A stretch of DNA of 64,000 nucleotides from CAZSBB01 sp964605235 (GCA_964605235.1 CAZSBB010000015.1:58704-122703); one strand, 5' to 3'. Positions 51,879-62,000 are shown, counted from the first letter of the stretch. The notes: generated from the sequence alone by a model not told the origin. Program-made: numbers and translations.

Positions 51879-51922
51879 CATTGCGCCCCGCAACACCATT
51901 TCCCTTCCCCCCCCACCCTCAA

Positions 51923-51952
51923 GCCGCGGATGAGCGCAGCGAATCCGGGGGT
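51923..51952 (+). repeat. 30-bp dispersed repeat, copy 7
   Basis: Consensus-like copy between the acs terminator and the end of the zinc-ribbon membrane-protein gene. Confidence 0.85.
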
Positions 51953-51975
51953 TGGCTCCCCCCGCGCCACCGTTA

Positions 51976-52896
51976 CTACGAGCCCGCGCGCCAGTGTGAG
52001 CCAAGATAAGCCGGGATCGACCAACCACACTCCGGACACTGGATTTGTCCCGCCTGCAGGCTGCCCATCAGGTTGTAGCCGCATTTCATGCACTTGCCCG
52101 CCCGCCGTCCGCGCCGCACCTTGGCATACGCCAGCCAGCGGTACACGTACCGGGGCAGGCCGCACCACAACACGCCGGCACACGCCAGCGCCAGCCACGC
52201 CCCCAGCACGCCGCCGCACAGATCCCAGGTGGTCCAGCCGCGCTGCGGTGAACGTAGACGTGGAGGTAACAAGAACCAGTTGAACATGTAGGTCAGCGTA
52301 CGCGGCAGCAGATACGCCACGCCGTACACCAACCAGGCGCTTTGCAGGATCAGCACCACCCGCATGGGGGTGGCGTGACGTTTTCGCCGGTACACCAGCA
52401 GCGCGCTGACGCCGGCGCTGACACCCACCGCGACCAGCGCCCCCAGCGGTCGCCACGCCGCGATGCTCCGGCCGCGATGCTTCACCCGCAGTTCGGCATA
52501 ACAGACCACCGGCCGCCACCAGTCGAAGATTTCCAGCACAAACGCCAATGTTCCCAGCACCGCAACCAGCAGCAACCCCCACGCGCCCACCAACACCACT
52601 TCGCGCCGCCAACGATTCAAGCCGCCATACGCCAACAGCCAAAGCAACGGCGGCAACACCCCAAGGCAGAAGATGTCGCGCGGCCGATGATGCGTCGGCA
52701 GCGCGGGCATCGTCGTCCCTTGTTGCGCGAAAATCCGCTGCACCGCGCTGTCGTAGCCCAGCGCGCCGATGCGCCGATCGACACCCCCAAGGAGAAACCA
52801 GACCGTCAGCGGCGCCAACAACAACACCCACCAGCGTAAACGACGCAACGCATGATCTGAACGCCAGCATCTCTCCAGGTGAAATGGTGCATTCAT
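51976..52896 (-). CDS. membrane protein with C-terminal zinc ribbon, paralogue 1
   Basis: 306 aa. Six or so membrane helices (for example LRWWVLLLAPLTVWFLL at about 20-36, VVLVGAWGLLLVAVLGTLAF at about 92-111) precede a cytoplasmic-type zinc ribbon in the last 45 residues: CMKCGYNLMGS then CPECGW. GAGGTGAG precedes the ATG at 52896 with 5-base spacing. The neighbour at 52988-53983 has the same plan and nearly the same upstream sequence, so they are probable tandem paralogues. Function unknown. Confidence 0.8.
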   Translation of the reverse strand: MNAPFHLERCWRSDHALRRLRWWVLLLAPLTVWFLLGGVDRRIGALGYDSAVQRIFAQQGTTMPALPTHHRPRDIFCLGVLPPLLWLLAYGGLNRWRREVVLVGAWGLLLVAVLGTLAFVLEIFDWWRPVVCYAELRVKHRGRSIAAWRPLGALVAVGVSAGVSALLVYRRKRHATPMRVVLILQSAWLVYGVAYLLPRTLTYMFNWFLLPPRLRSPQRGWTTWDLCGGVLGAWLALACAGVLWCGLPRYVYRWLAYAKVRRGRRAGKCMKCGYNLMGSLQAGQIQCPECGWSIPAYLGSHWRAGS

Positions 52897-52939
52897 CAAC
52901 TCACCTCGGTTTTCATGTTGATATCCCCCTGCTTCCCCA

Positions 52940-52969
52940 ACCCCCGGATTCGCTGCGCTCATCGGCAGT
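52940..52969 (-). repeat. 30-bp dispersed repeat, copy 8 (inverted)
   Basis: Reverse-strand copy in the short gap before paralogue 1. It is preceded by GATATCCCCCTGCTTCCCCA, a stretch also found before paralogue 2. Confidence 0.8.
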
Positions 52970-52987
52970 TTGGTTGCGCCACTGTCT

Positions 52988-53983
52988 TCAGCGCATCTCA
53001 CCGCCATCCGTCACCGCTCGCGCGTGCATCACCGTTCGCAAATTTACCGGCACCGCCCCGCCGCATTCCGGACATTCAACGCGGCGCGCCTCCAATGTGC
53101 CGCGCAGGTCATATCCGCAATGCTGACAACGCGTCCCCAAGCGCGTCAGCTTCATCCACTGATGCAATCGCCCCGGCAGCATCAGCAGCAATCCCACGGT
53201 GGCGATCATCAGCCAACAGGTCAGCAGCGCCGACGCGATCTGAAACGTGTACCAACCACTTTGCGGATTGATCAGCCAGTCGTAGTTGACCACGTCATTG
53301 AGCAGATGCAGGAAGCGCGAGCTGTGATCCAACAGCTTGGCGCTCAACACCAGCACCGGCAAAAACCACGGCCACAAGCTGCGCAGAATCAGCAGACCAC
53401 GCACCACACTGACCTGCTGGCGCTGCAGGCGACTTCGCACCCACCACGCACTGATCAGCAGCGCACCAAACACCAGCACCACCGCGGGAATCGGCCGCCA
53501 CCGGCACAGGGGATAGCCCAGATGAATCAGCCGGGGCTGCGGGTGCAGCATGAGCGGCGCCCACCAGTGCATGCGCTCCAGCACTGCCGCCGCCACGCCG
53601 ATGATCCAGACCGAGAGCCATAGCCACACCCCGAATCGCAGCAGCCGGGCGCGCCAGCGTGGAGCGCGTTGGAACCAACTGACGCCGACCAGCGGCGCGA
53701 TGATGGCGGTAAGCGCCAGCGTGATCCAGCCGCGCCAGGGCGCGATTCGCACGCTGCAGCCTTCAGCGGCAAATCGGGAAAACACGCCGCCGTCCCAGCC
53801 CAGCAGTCCGACCTCCACCGCCAGGACCGATCTTGAAGGATAATTGCGTCTTTGCACCCACTGGTAGGGCGCTGTCAACGCCAACCCCACCAGGCCAGCC
53901 AACAGCACCACCGCCAGCCAACGGGCAGCCCGGGGGTTAACCATCCGCATCAATTTTCGCTGCTGGCTGACCCCGGTTTTCAT
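52988..53983 (-). CDS. membrane protein with C-terminal zinc ribbon, paralogue 2
   Basis: 331 aa with several membrane helices (WLAVVLLAGLVGLALTAPY near residue 25, ITLALTAIIAPLVGV near 87, LWLSVWIIGVAAAVL near 120) and a C-terminal zinc ribbon, CQHCGYDLRGT then CPECGG, in the last 45 residues. The ATG at 53983 is at the same point as the ATGAAAACC found just upstream of paralogue 1; starts at 53950 and 53944 are also open. Arrangement and ribbon match paralogue 1 and, less closely, the protein at 55240-56154. Function unknown. Confidence 0.78.
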   Translation of the reverse strand: MKTGVSQQRKLMRMVNPRAARWLAVVLLAGLVGLALTAPYQWVQRRNYPSRSVLAVEVGLLGWDGGVFSRFAAEGCSVRIAPWRGWITLALTAIIAPLVGVSWFQRAPRWRARLLRFGVWLWLSVWIIGVAAAVLERMHWWAPLMLHPQPRLIHLGYPLCRWRPIPAVVLVFGALLISAWWVRSRLQRQQVSVVRGLLILRSLWPWFLPVLVLSAKLLDHSSRFLHLLNDVVNYDWLINPQSGWYTFQIASALLTCWLMIATVGLLLMLPGRLHQWMKLTRLGTRCQHCGYDLRGTLEARRVECPECGGAVPVNLRTVMHARAVTDGGEMR

Positions 53984-54006
53984 GCGGGTATCCCCCTGCT
54001 TCCCCA

Positions 54007-54037
54007 ACCTCCCGGATTCGCTGCGCTCAGCCGCGGC
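54007..54037 (-). repeat. 30-bp dispersed repeat, copy 9 (inverted)
   Basis: Reverse-strand copy with one inserted base, upstream of paralogue 2, in the same context as copy 8. Confidence 0.78.
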
Positions 54038-54160
54038 GTGGTTGCACCGACGGGTCTTGTACATCTTCCCCACGCCGTCGCGCTCTTCGGCAGCATCCAT
54101 CATAAACCGTCAGGGCGACAAACCATCCTCCAATTTCGCGCGAGCGCGCCATACACTGCC

Positions 54161-55108
54161 ATGATGACCATCCTCAACTTCGGCTCGCTCAACCTCGATC
54201 ATGTCTACCGGGTGCCGCATCTGGTGCGCGACGGCGAAACCCTCAGCTCCCACCACTACGCCACCTTCGCTGGCGGGAAAGGCGCGAATCAGTCCATGGC
54301 GCTGGCGCGTGCGGGGGCGCCGGTGCGTCATGCCGGGGCGGTGGGTCGGGATGGTCAGTGGCTGCTCAACAAGCTTGCCGAGGCGGGCGTGGACGTCAGC
54401 GGCGTGCGGGTGCTCGACGACACGCCCACCGGGCATGCGGTCATTCAGGTGGATGATGCTGGGCAGAACGGCATCTTCCTGTTTGCCGGGGCGAACCACG
54501 CGCTGACGCCGGATGACATCGACGTCCAACTCGCCAAAGTCGCTGCTTGCGGGGGTGACTCCGGGGGTGGTTCCGGGGGTGGTTCCGGGGGTGGCGACAC
54601 GTTGCTGGTGCAGAATGAAACCAATGCGGTCGCTCAGCTCATCGCGCGGGGCAGCGCCGCCGGGCTGCATGTCTGCTTCAATCCCGCGCCGTTCACGCCT
54701 GACGTGCTGGACTATCCGCTGGAGTTGGTGAGCACCTTCGTGGTCAATGAAACCGAAGCCGCCGGCCTGGCGGGGATTGCTGCTGACCATGCCGCTGCGT
54801 CCGAGCCGGCAGCGTTGCTCGAACTTCTGGCCGCGCGGTTTCCTCATGCGCAAATCGTCCTGACCTGCGGGGCTGCGGGGGTGCTGTACGGGCATGGCCA
54901 TTTACGCCACGCGGCCGCCGGCCGACGGGTCAACGTGGTCGACACCACGGCCGCCGGCGACACGTTTCTGGGCTACTTCCTGGCCAGCCGGGTGGCCGGG
55001 CTGGACGTGTCGGCAGCACTGGAGCGGGCGACGCGCGCCGCGGCCTTGTGCGTGGGACGCCAGGGGGCGATGGACTCGATTCCCACCGCCAAGGAAGTGG
55101 ACGGCTAA
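54161..55108 (+). CDS. PfkB-family carbohydrate kinase (ribokinase-like) with Gly-Ser insert
   Basis: 315 aa. ILNFGSLNLDHVYRVPHLVR (residues 4-23) and FAGGKGANQSMALARAGAPV (about 36-55) are the N-terminal PfkB signature, and the C-terminal DTTAAGDTFLGYFLA holds the catalytic Asp. Ribokinase is the closest type, phosphorylating a sugar with ATP. At residues 131-146 the protein carries GGDSGGGSGGGSGGGD, a flexible stretch encoded by a 12-bp tandem repeat and absent from normal family members. No Shine-Dalgarno; a TACACT box lies 3 bases before the ATG, so the next ATG (54164) may be used. Confidence 0.9.
   Translation: MMTILNFGSLNLDHVYRVPHLVRDGETLSSHHYATFAGGKGANQSMALARAGAPVRHAGAVGRDGQWLLNKLAEAGVDVSGVRVLDDTPTGHAVIQVDDAGQNGIFLFAGANHALTPDDIDVQLAKVAACGGDSGGGSGGGSGGGDTLLVQNETNAVAQLIARGSAAGLHVCFNPAPFTPDVLDYPLELVSTFVVNETEAAGLAGIAADHAAASEPAALLELLAARFPHAQIVLTCGAAGVLYGHGHLRHAAAGRRVNVVDTTAAGDTFLGYFLASRVAGLDVSAALERATRAAALCVGRQGAMDSIPTAKEVDG
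54549..54597 (+). repeat. 12-bp in-frame tandem repeat in the PfkB gene
   Basis: About four units of GGTTCCGGGGGT with small changes. The reading frame is kept, giving Gly-Gly-Gly-Ser repeats. It is likely to vary in length by slippage. Confidence 0.9.
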
Positions 55109-55239
55109 CCTCGGCAGCTTGGATTGAGCATATGGTTCAGCGATATGTGGTGGTACCATAGCCTTGTAGATCAGGCGCGCGCAATTCCCGTCTTCACGCG
55201 TCTGGGGGGTCTTGAGCAACCTGCTCAGGAGCGTCGTCT

Positions 55240-56154
55240 ATGCCAGTCTTTTTCCCTGTCGGCATCTGGGATCTGATTCTGCTGGCGGTGGGCGTCGCGC
55301 TGGCGGTTGTGGCTTACCAACAGGTGATGCGCGAGCGTATCCTCATTCACGGGCCATGGTGTCCACGTTGCGACTACTCCCTGGAAGGCAATCCTGCCGC
55401 GGCGACATGTCCCGAATGCGGCGCAGACTTTACCCAGCATCCGCTCATTGCCACCGGTACGCGCGAGCGGGTCACACTGCACTGGCTGGCCCAAGCGGCG
55501 ATCATTTGCATCGGCGTGGCGCTGATGCGGCTGGCGCCTTGTTGGCAGTCTGCAAGCGTGGATTTTCGGATGACGGCACAATCCCACGGAGATGTGCTCG
55601 ACAGTCCTGATTGGGAGCGGATGGTTTTTGATGTATTCGCCTGGCAGACAGGACATCAGTGGGTTGTGCTGTGGGGTTTCGAGAAAGTTGCAACCTTCAG
55701 CCGGCGCCTGGATCCCATCTGTCTGAAGGTCCGCCACCCAGGCACAGGTGTTTATACCAAGCCGATGGTTGTGGACCCCGACACGCTGAGTTTCAGGTAT
55801 CCCAGGGCCGCCGATGGCCAATTGATCCACGGACAGCTTCTGGACGGAGATGCAGTCGTCGCGTGGTTCGCCGATGCGGGTATCGACACGACCCTGCCGC
55901 GCAACCAAGCGGTGGCGAACTATGTCGCCATGGTGATTCGCGGCAAAGCAGAAGGTAATCGGCACTACGATACATTGGGCGATCCGATGTCCGTTTCATA
56001 TCACGTATCGGTTGGCTCGCGTCACCCCTGGCATTCGCTCTGGACGATTGGCTTGATGCTTGTGCTGATGGCGCTGGCGAAGCGCCAATCCCGACGGTGG
56101 ATAGACCAGCAACTGCGCTGCACCGCTCCAAACGTCATTCGTCGAAACGGTTGA
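55240..56154 (+). CDS. membrane protein with N-terminal zinc ribbon
   Basis: 304 aa. One membrane helix at about 8-27 (GIWDLILLAVGVALAVVAYQ), then a zinc ribbon with Cys41, Cys44, Cys57 and Cys60 (CPRCDYSLEG, CPEC), a second helix at about 78-94, a soluble domain of about 150 residues, and a third helix near 270. The ribbon resembles that of the two paralogues 1-3 kb away but sits at the other end. AGGAG lies 9 bases upstream of the ATG at 55240. Function unknown. Confidence 0.78.
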   Translation: MPVFFPVGIWDLILLAVGVALAVVAYQQVMRERILIHGPWCPRCDYSLEGNPAAATCPECGADFTQHPLIATGTRERVTLHWLAQAAIICIGVALMRLAPCWQSASVDFRMTAQSHGDVLDSPDWERMVFDVFAWQTGHQWVVLWGFEKVATFSRRLDPICLKVRHPGTGVYTKPMVVDPDTLSFRYPRAADGQLIHGQLLDGDAVVAWFADAGIDTTLPRNQAVANYVAMVIRGKAEGNRHYDTLGDPMSVSYHVSVGSRHPWHSLWTIGLMLVLMALAKRQSRRWIDQQLRCTAPNVIRRNG

Positions 56155-56395
56155 GACGATCGCTCACACCACGGTTTACGTGGGTTGACCATGCCGAGGT
56201 CTCCGAGGGTACGAAGCTCGGCGACTTGTCATGCGGCCACCGGACACGGCGCATGCGCACAATCGACACAATACCTTCACATGACCCGATGTATTGACTG
56301 ATTCAAGACACCCGATAATAAACGTAAAAATCTATATAAAAATGAATTATAAAATTAAGTTGCATCTCCGGAATACCGGCGTGTAAAATGTGCGC
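56155..56395. promoter_or_regulatory. AT-rich promoter region of the carbohydrate locus
   Basis: 241 bp before the GntR-type regulator. Bases about 56295-56370 are strikingly AT-rich against the rest of the window and contain several TATA-like boxes (CTATATAAAA, ATTATAAAAT). No gene seen. The region probably drives the five-gene run downstream. Confidence 0.5.
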
Positions 56396-57592
56396 ATGTC
56401 GCGCACAATTTCTGCCCCACCACCTCTCGATCAGCCTGCCGCGCCCAGCGCTTCGCCATTGCATCTGGCGCGGCATATCGAGGGCCGCATCCGTGCCGGC
56501 GAGTGGCGCAGCGGCGATCAACTGCCCACCCTCCGCAGCTTGGCGCGCGATTTTGACGTCAGCTTCGCCACCGCCCGGGCGGCCATCGCCCACCTCGAAA
56601 AACGCGGCGTGGTGTACTCCATCCAGGGCAGCGGCACCTTTGTCCGCCGTCAGCCCCTGCCCGTCGACGCTCAGCGCGGCGTGCCGTGGGTCAGCCTCAT
56701 CCTCGACCATCGCCCCCACACCGCCGGGGAACTCAATCACCATCTGCAGCGCCATATGGCGATCAACCAGATTCTGCCCCTGTCGTTGGGCTGGCGGCCG
56801 GGGGTGTTCGGCGATCTGCTCGAGCGGCTGTTCGACACCTGGCGCCATGACGCGCCGCGCGCGCTGGTGCTCCAGGCGGGCGATGAGGAAATCGAAACCG
56901 CCATCGCCCGGCATCTGCCCGCCTCGGCGCCGGTGATCACCCAGTTCCGCTCCGGCGCGGTGACCCCCGCCGGCTGGCACAGCGTGGATCCGGATTACGG
57001 CGCGGCGTTTCGGCTGGGCGTCGAGCAACTGCTGGCGCAGGGACACCGGCGCATCGGCCTGGTGCTCAAACCACGGGTGCTGCGCGGGCATTGGCGACAC
57101 ACCTGGCGCAAAGCCTGGATGCCGCACACCGCGGCGATCATGGGCGCCGCCGAAGCCGTGCGCGCCGCCGGCGTCGAACATGCCCTGACCCTGCACTACA
57201 ACCGGCCGATGCAGGGCGATCCTTCCGCGCTGCCGCTCGATGACGACAACCTGCGCGCGATGGCGCAATGGCTGAGCCAGCCCAACGCGCCCACCGCCAT
57301 CATCAGTGATGACTTCCGGCTGCCGGCGGTGTGCCTGGTCGCCCAGCGCCTGGGCCTGCGCATCGGACACGACCTGCACCTGGTGGCGGTGGGACATCCC
57401 GCAGCCGCCGTGGCGCTGGGCGTGCCCTGCGTGGATCTGCAATGGGAACAAGTCGCCCTGCAGATCGTCAGCCTCATCCAGACCGATCCCCAACTGCTGC
57501 GTACCGCGGCGCGGCGGCTGCTGGTCAGCCCGCGCTGGTGTCCCGCCCCCACGGTCGATGCTCCGCTCCCGCCCCAGGAGACCGCGCCATGA
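56396..57592 (+). CDS. GntR-type transcriptional regulator with sugar-binding domain
   Basis: 398 aa. The N-terminal winged helix (about 20-88) has LARHIEGRIRAGEWRSGDQL and PTLRSLARDFDVSFATARAA, then the wing GVVYSIQGSGTFV. The C-terminal part (about 95-380) has the fold of LacI/periplasmic-binding regulators, with GVEQLLAQGHRRIGLVLKPR and PTAIISDDFRLPAVCLVAQRLGL-type segments. It probably senses a sugar and controls the downstream genes. Its stop overlaps the start of the pseudopilin gene (ATGA), so they are translationally coupled. The ATG at 56396 was preferred over an upstream GTG. Confidence 0.9.
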   Translation: MSRTISAPPPLDQPAAPSASPLHLARHIEGRIRAGEWRSGDQLPTLRSLARDFDVSFATARAAIAHLEKRGVVYSIQGSGTFVRRQPLPVDAQRGVPWVSLILDHRPHTAGELNHHLQRHMAINQILPLSLGWRPGVFGDLLERLFDTWRHDAPRALVLQAGDEEIETAIARHLPASAPVITQFRSGAVTPAGWHSVDPDYGAAFRLGVEQLLAQGHRRIGLVLKPRVLRGHWRHTWRKAWMPHTAAIMGAAEAVRAAGVEHALTLHYNRPMQGDPSALPLDDDNLRAMAQWLSQPNAPTAIISDDFRLPAVCLVAQRLGLRIGHDLHLVAVGHPAAAVALGVPCVDLQWEQVALQIVSLIQTDPQLLRTAARRLLVSPRWCPAPTVDAPLPPQETAP

Positions 57593-58239
57593 TGCCAACG
57601 CCCAGGTCGCGCCGTGCTTTCACCCTCATCGAACTGCTGGTGGTCATCAGCATCGTCGCCCTGCTGGTGAGCATTCTCCTGCCGGCGCTCGCCCGCGCCC
57701 GCGAGGCGGCGGTCAACACCCAATGCCAGGCGCAGTTCCGTCAGCTGGGTCTGATCTGGCATGTCTATCTCGAAAACAATCAATACTTCATGCCCGACAA
57801 CAGTTGGTTCAAACCCAAGTATCACTCGAGCATGAGCACGCTGGGTTATCCCGACACGATCGCGTTCTACTTCAAACCCAGCCACACCGGTTCATCGCCC
57901 CTGTTCGTCCAGTGCCCCGAGCGCACGCCCGAAGACCTGCTGCTGTCGGGCTACAGCAACGGCGCGACGATCGGCTACAACGACAGCTGGTGGGAAAATG
58001 GCGCGCGGCGCTGGGATCAGGTGCGCCATCCCAGCAACATCCTGGTGCTGGCCGACTCCACCACGTCGCGCATCTTCAACAGCAATTATGTGGGTGATTA
58101 CGTGCTGCGCCGCCACGGCGGCATGCCCAGCGGGGTGCAGAATGTCACCACCGGCCGCAAAGCCAATCTGCTCATGGCGGACTGGCATGTGGAACCGGTG
58201 GCCGCGCCCTGGTCGGGCTCGTGGATCACCATCGACTAA
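57589..58239 (+). CDS. type II secretion-like pseudopilin (prepilin-type N-terminal methylation domain)
   Basis: 216 aa. RRAFTLIELLVVISIVALLV (residues 8-27) is the classical prepilin cleavage and methylation segment, with Glu five residues after the processing site. The C-terminal domain ends with the LMADWHVEP-type segment common to the large Planctomycetota pseudopilin family, several of which end in a H-x9-DG motif; that motif is weak here. It is likely exported and anchored in the envelope. It overlaps the regulator by 4 bases, an unusual pairing that places it in the carbohydrate operon. Confidence 0.9.
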   Translation: MMPTPRSRRAFTLIELLVVISIVALLVSILLPALARAREAAVNTQCQAQFRQLGLIWHVYLENNQYFMPDNSWFKPKYHSSMSTLGYPDTIAFYFKPSHTGSSPLFVQCPERTPEDLLLSGYSNGATIGYNDSWWENGARRWDQVRHPSNILVLADSTTSRIFNSNYVGDYVLRRHGGMPSGVQNVTTGRKANLLMADWHVEPVAAPWSGSWITID

Positions 58240-58258
58240 GCGCGGGAGGACCCCTGAC

Positions 58259-59068
58259 GTGTGTGGTCTGACGGATCATGTCGGCCGGCGCGCGGGCGGC
58301 CGGGGGTGGCTGCCGCTGCTGCTGGGTCTGCTGGTGTTTTCGACCGCTCAGCCCGCGCGCGCCGGCGGCGTGGAGTATCCGCTGTTTGGACACTTCCGCG
58401 CCGCGGCGGGCACGATTGAAATCTGGTTGACGCCGCAGGTCGACAACCTGTATCCCCCGGTGGCGGAGAAGCAATTCCAGAGCCTGTTTCCGCTGTTCAG
58501 TTGCACGATTCCCGAAGTGCTGAACATGTCCGGGGGCGGCGCCGCCAAAGGAACCGCCAAGGGTCCGCAGCATCTGCTGTATGTGTCGCTGGCGCGCCCC
58601 GATCTGCGCGATGGCTTGTTGCCGGTGCCGGGCGCATTGCCGCCGGGTTTGACGCCGGGCGCGCCGCTGCACATCGCCTTCACCTGGCGCGACCGCGACA
58701 TGCGGCTGTACGTCAATGGTGAGCTCATCGGCTCCCGGCAGCAGGCGGCGCTGTTCCCCGCGATTCCGCCCGGCGCGGCGCTGACCATTGGCTCGGTGCG
58801 CAATCGGCCGGCGCCCATCATCCTGCATGCGGTGCGCTTCTCCTGTGTCGCGCGCACGGAAGCCCAGCTGGCGCAGGCGCTGCCGCGGGCGGATCGTTTC
58901 ACGCTGCTGCTGGATGTGTTCGATCAACCGCAAGCCGTCAGTGCTGATGACCGGACCACGCCGGCGATTTCCTCGCCGCTGGCGGGCCCGGTGCAGGGAC
59001 AAGTCAACGGCCCGTGGCATTTCGCGGCTGACGCCCAGCATCCGGGGTTGGCATTCACCCAACCATGA
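58259..59068 (+). CDS. secreted LamG/concanavalin-like domain protein
   Basis: 269 aa with an export signal: WLPLLLGLLVFSTAQPARA, cleavage expected after residue 36 or so. The mature part has a concanavalin-like jelly-roll pattern: GTIEIWLTPQVDNLYPP (about 50-66), LHIAFTWRDRDMRLYVNGEL (about 140-159) and a LTIGSVRNRPAPIILHAVRF segment (about 176-195). Such domains bind carbohydrate. The GTG start at 58259 has GGGAGGA with 8-base spacing. It ends 23 bp before the large lipoprotein gene and belongs to the same operon. Confidence 0.8.
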   Translation: MCGLTDHVGRRAGGRGWLPLLLGLLVFSTAQPARAGGVEYPLFGHFRAAAGTIEIWLTPQVDNLYPPVAEKQFQSLFPLFSCTIPEVLNMSGGGAAKGTAKGPQHLLYVSLARPDLRDGLLPVPGALPPGLTPGAPLHIAFTWRDRDMRLYVNGELIGSRQQAALFPAIPPGAALTIGSVRNRPAPIILHAVRFSCVARTEAQLAQALPRADRFTLLLDVFDQPQAVSADDRTTPAISSPLAGPVQGQVNGPWHFAADAQHPGLAFTQP

Positions 59069-59091
59069 TCCATTTCAACGGGAGTGCTTTC

Positions 59092-62000
59092 ATGAATCGA
59101 CGAAGTTTGCTCGCCGCGGCGCTCGGTCTGCTGCTGGTGCTCGGTTGCCGTTCACTTCCGCGCGCGCAAGCCGGCGAGGTGGAACTGTTTGAACGCTACC
59201 CGCTGACCAGCGCCCCGCTGCTGTCTGACGCGCCGACCATCGATGGCCAGGTCGATGAAGCCGAGTGGCAGAACGCCGCCGTGATGGGCCCGTTGCTCAC
59301 GCTGCGCGCCGGCATCAGTGAAGAGCTGCGCCACACGGTCTACGTCGGCTACGACGCGCACCACCTCTACATCGCGTTTCGCATTCGACGTCCCGCCACC
59401 GCGGTGATGCCGCAGTCGCCCAATGAAACCGGGCGCGTGGACTCCTGGCGCCTGGGCGACATGGTGGAGATGGCGCTCGACATCGTTCATGAAGGCCAGA
59501 CCTATTTCGACTTTGTGCTGTATCCCAATGGCGCTTTCGCCGACGGGCGCGGCAAACCCAACGTCGACCGACACTGGGACTGCGATTGGCGTCAGGCGGC
59601 GTCCCTGACCGCCGACGGCTGGCAGGGCGAGCTGGCGATTCCGTTCCAGTCGCTGGGGCTCGACCGCGCGCCGGCGCCGGGCACGGTGTGGGGCTTTGAT
59701 TTCATCGACAACCAGAAATCCCCCAGCAACCTGGTGATCATGTCCGGCTTCCGGGGACCAACCTGGCATCGCTTCAAAAACTTCGGCCATCTGCGCTTTG
59801 CCGCCCCCGGTGAGCCGGCGATCCGCTATCTGCAGTTCAAGGACGTCGGCGTCGCGCAGACCGTCGCCGAGTTCGAACTGGTCAACCCCGGCAGCGCCCC
59901 GGCAACCGTGCAGGCGCAAATGCAATTGCTCAAGCGGCGCGCCGGTGCGGACGGCGGCGCCAAGAGCTTCTATGACCAGGTCAACAGCGGCACGGATGAC
60001 GACTATGACGAAGGCAACAGCGATTTCACCAAGTCGACCAAACTGCCGGACCTGATCACCGAAGCCCTGGCGCGCTACGAACCGGTCGCCAACGGCACGC
60101 TCGACGACCGCATCACCATCCCGGCGGGACAGCGGCGCGGCTGGGGCCTGCTGCGCGACACCGGCACCGGCGAAATGCTGCTGCGGCATACCGTGCGCAG
60201 CGCCGACGGCACGCTGCTGGCGGGCATGGTGCGCGTGGTGTGCGTGGAGCCGGCGCTGGCGCTGACGCTCGAACCCTACTGGCTGCGGCGGCAGGCGCTT
60301 GACGTCACCGCGGACCTGCGCAAGGTCACCGTGCCCACCGGCGCGACGCTGGAACTACAACTGCGCGCCCAGGATGATCCAGCCCAGGTGCTGACAGATT
60401 CGCGCACGCCGATTGCGGAAAACAGCCGGGAAATCCAGGGCACGCTGAGCACCGCCCAACTGAAGCCCGGCGGCTACCGCGTGGACGCCATCCTGCGCGA
60501 TGCGGCCGGCAAAGAGCTGGCGCGCAATGACACCGCCATTGTTCGCCCGGAGAATCCGGTCTGGTTCAACAATGACTGCGGCAAATCGCTTCCGCAGCCG
60601 TGGACGCCGGTGCGGGCTGCCCAGACCGGGGTGGTGGAAGTCTGGGGCCGGGTGTACGACCTGACCACGGTTTGGCCGCGCTCCATCACCAGCGGCGGGG
60701 TGGAATTGCTCACCGCGCCGGCGACGCTTGCAGCGCGCGTTGGCGACCAGACGCTGCCGTGGCGCGTGCTGTCCCTGGAACTGCGCCAGAGCGATGAGCA
60801 GCAGGCGCTCTTTGATGCCGTGCTGGAAATCCCCGGCGGCTCGCTGCGCGGCACCGTCACGCTCATGTTCGACGGCCTGCTGTGGTACGACCTCAAGCTC
60901 TCGCCCACGGGCGACAAGCTGGCGCTCGATGCACTGACCTGGGAGATGACGCTGGACCCGCGCTTTGCCGCGCTGGTGGACTTCCACAAGTTTCTGCATG
61001 ATCCGCTGATCACGCCCAAGCCGCCGGTGCCGCTCAAGTATGACCCGGCGCAGGCGGGCCGACTGGTGGACCTGGCGCTGCCCTTCTCGCCTTATGTGTG
61101 GATGGGTGACGAGCGCGGCGGGCTGGCGTTTGTCGCCGAGGCGCCGGTGGATTGGCAGAACGAGCAGCCCACCGGCGTCATCCGCATCACCCCGCCCTCC
61201 GCCCAGCAGCGCGCGGCTGTCATGCAGGTGCGGCTGATCGACCATGCGGTGGAACTGACCAAGCCCATGCGTGTGCAGTTTGGTTTGCAGGCGACGCCGA
61301 TCCGCGCGCTGCCGGAGGAATCGGTGAGCCATATGGTGCAGGCCGGCGGCCCGATTGTGGATGCTGACTACTACCGCCAGCTCGCGGAAGCCGGGGCGCG
61401 CTCAATGGTGTTTCACGGCAGTTGGAAAGGTGACAAAGCCAACGACTGGGGCGGTTGGCCCAGCCATCCACGCACGCCCGAGCTGCGTGAAAAGCTCAAG
61501 GAAGCGATCGCGCAAGCTCATGCCGCGGGCATGGCGGTGACGATTTACACCGGCTGGGGCGTGTCCGTCGACAGCGACGAATGGCGGAACTTTGGCTATG
61601 AGATGGTGCGCCAGCCGCTGGAGAACTCGGGCTTTGGCACCTATCGCCAGTCGGCGGGCAGCAACGGCGTGTATGCCGACTACATGGCGTGGATGTACAA
61701 CGAACTGATCACCGCGTACGACTGCGACGGGGCGTTCTGGGACAGCACCGCCAACTTCCTGGCGAGCACGGACATCGGCATCGGCACCGGATGGATCGAC
61801 GACCAGGGCCGCGTGCGCCCGGCGTTTCCCGTGCTGGGCACACGCGAGCTGTACAAGCGCGTCTACACCCTGACCCACGGCGAACGCAAAACCCGGGGCC
61901 TGAACGTCAACCACGGCGGCAGCATCTGGTGCATCAACGCGTTCAACGACATCTTCCATCGCGGCGAAGGCACACCCATGCACGTCAAGAAACTGCGCGA

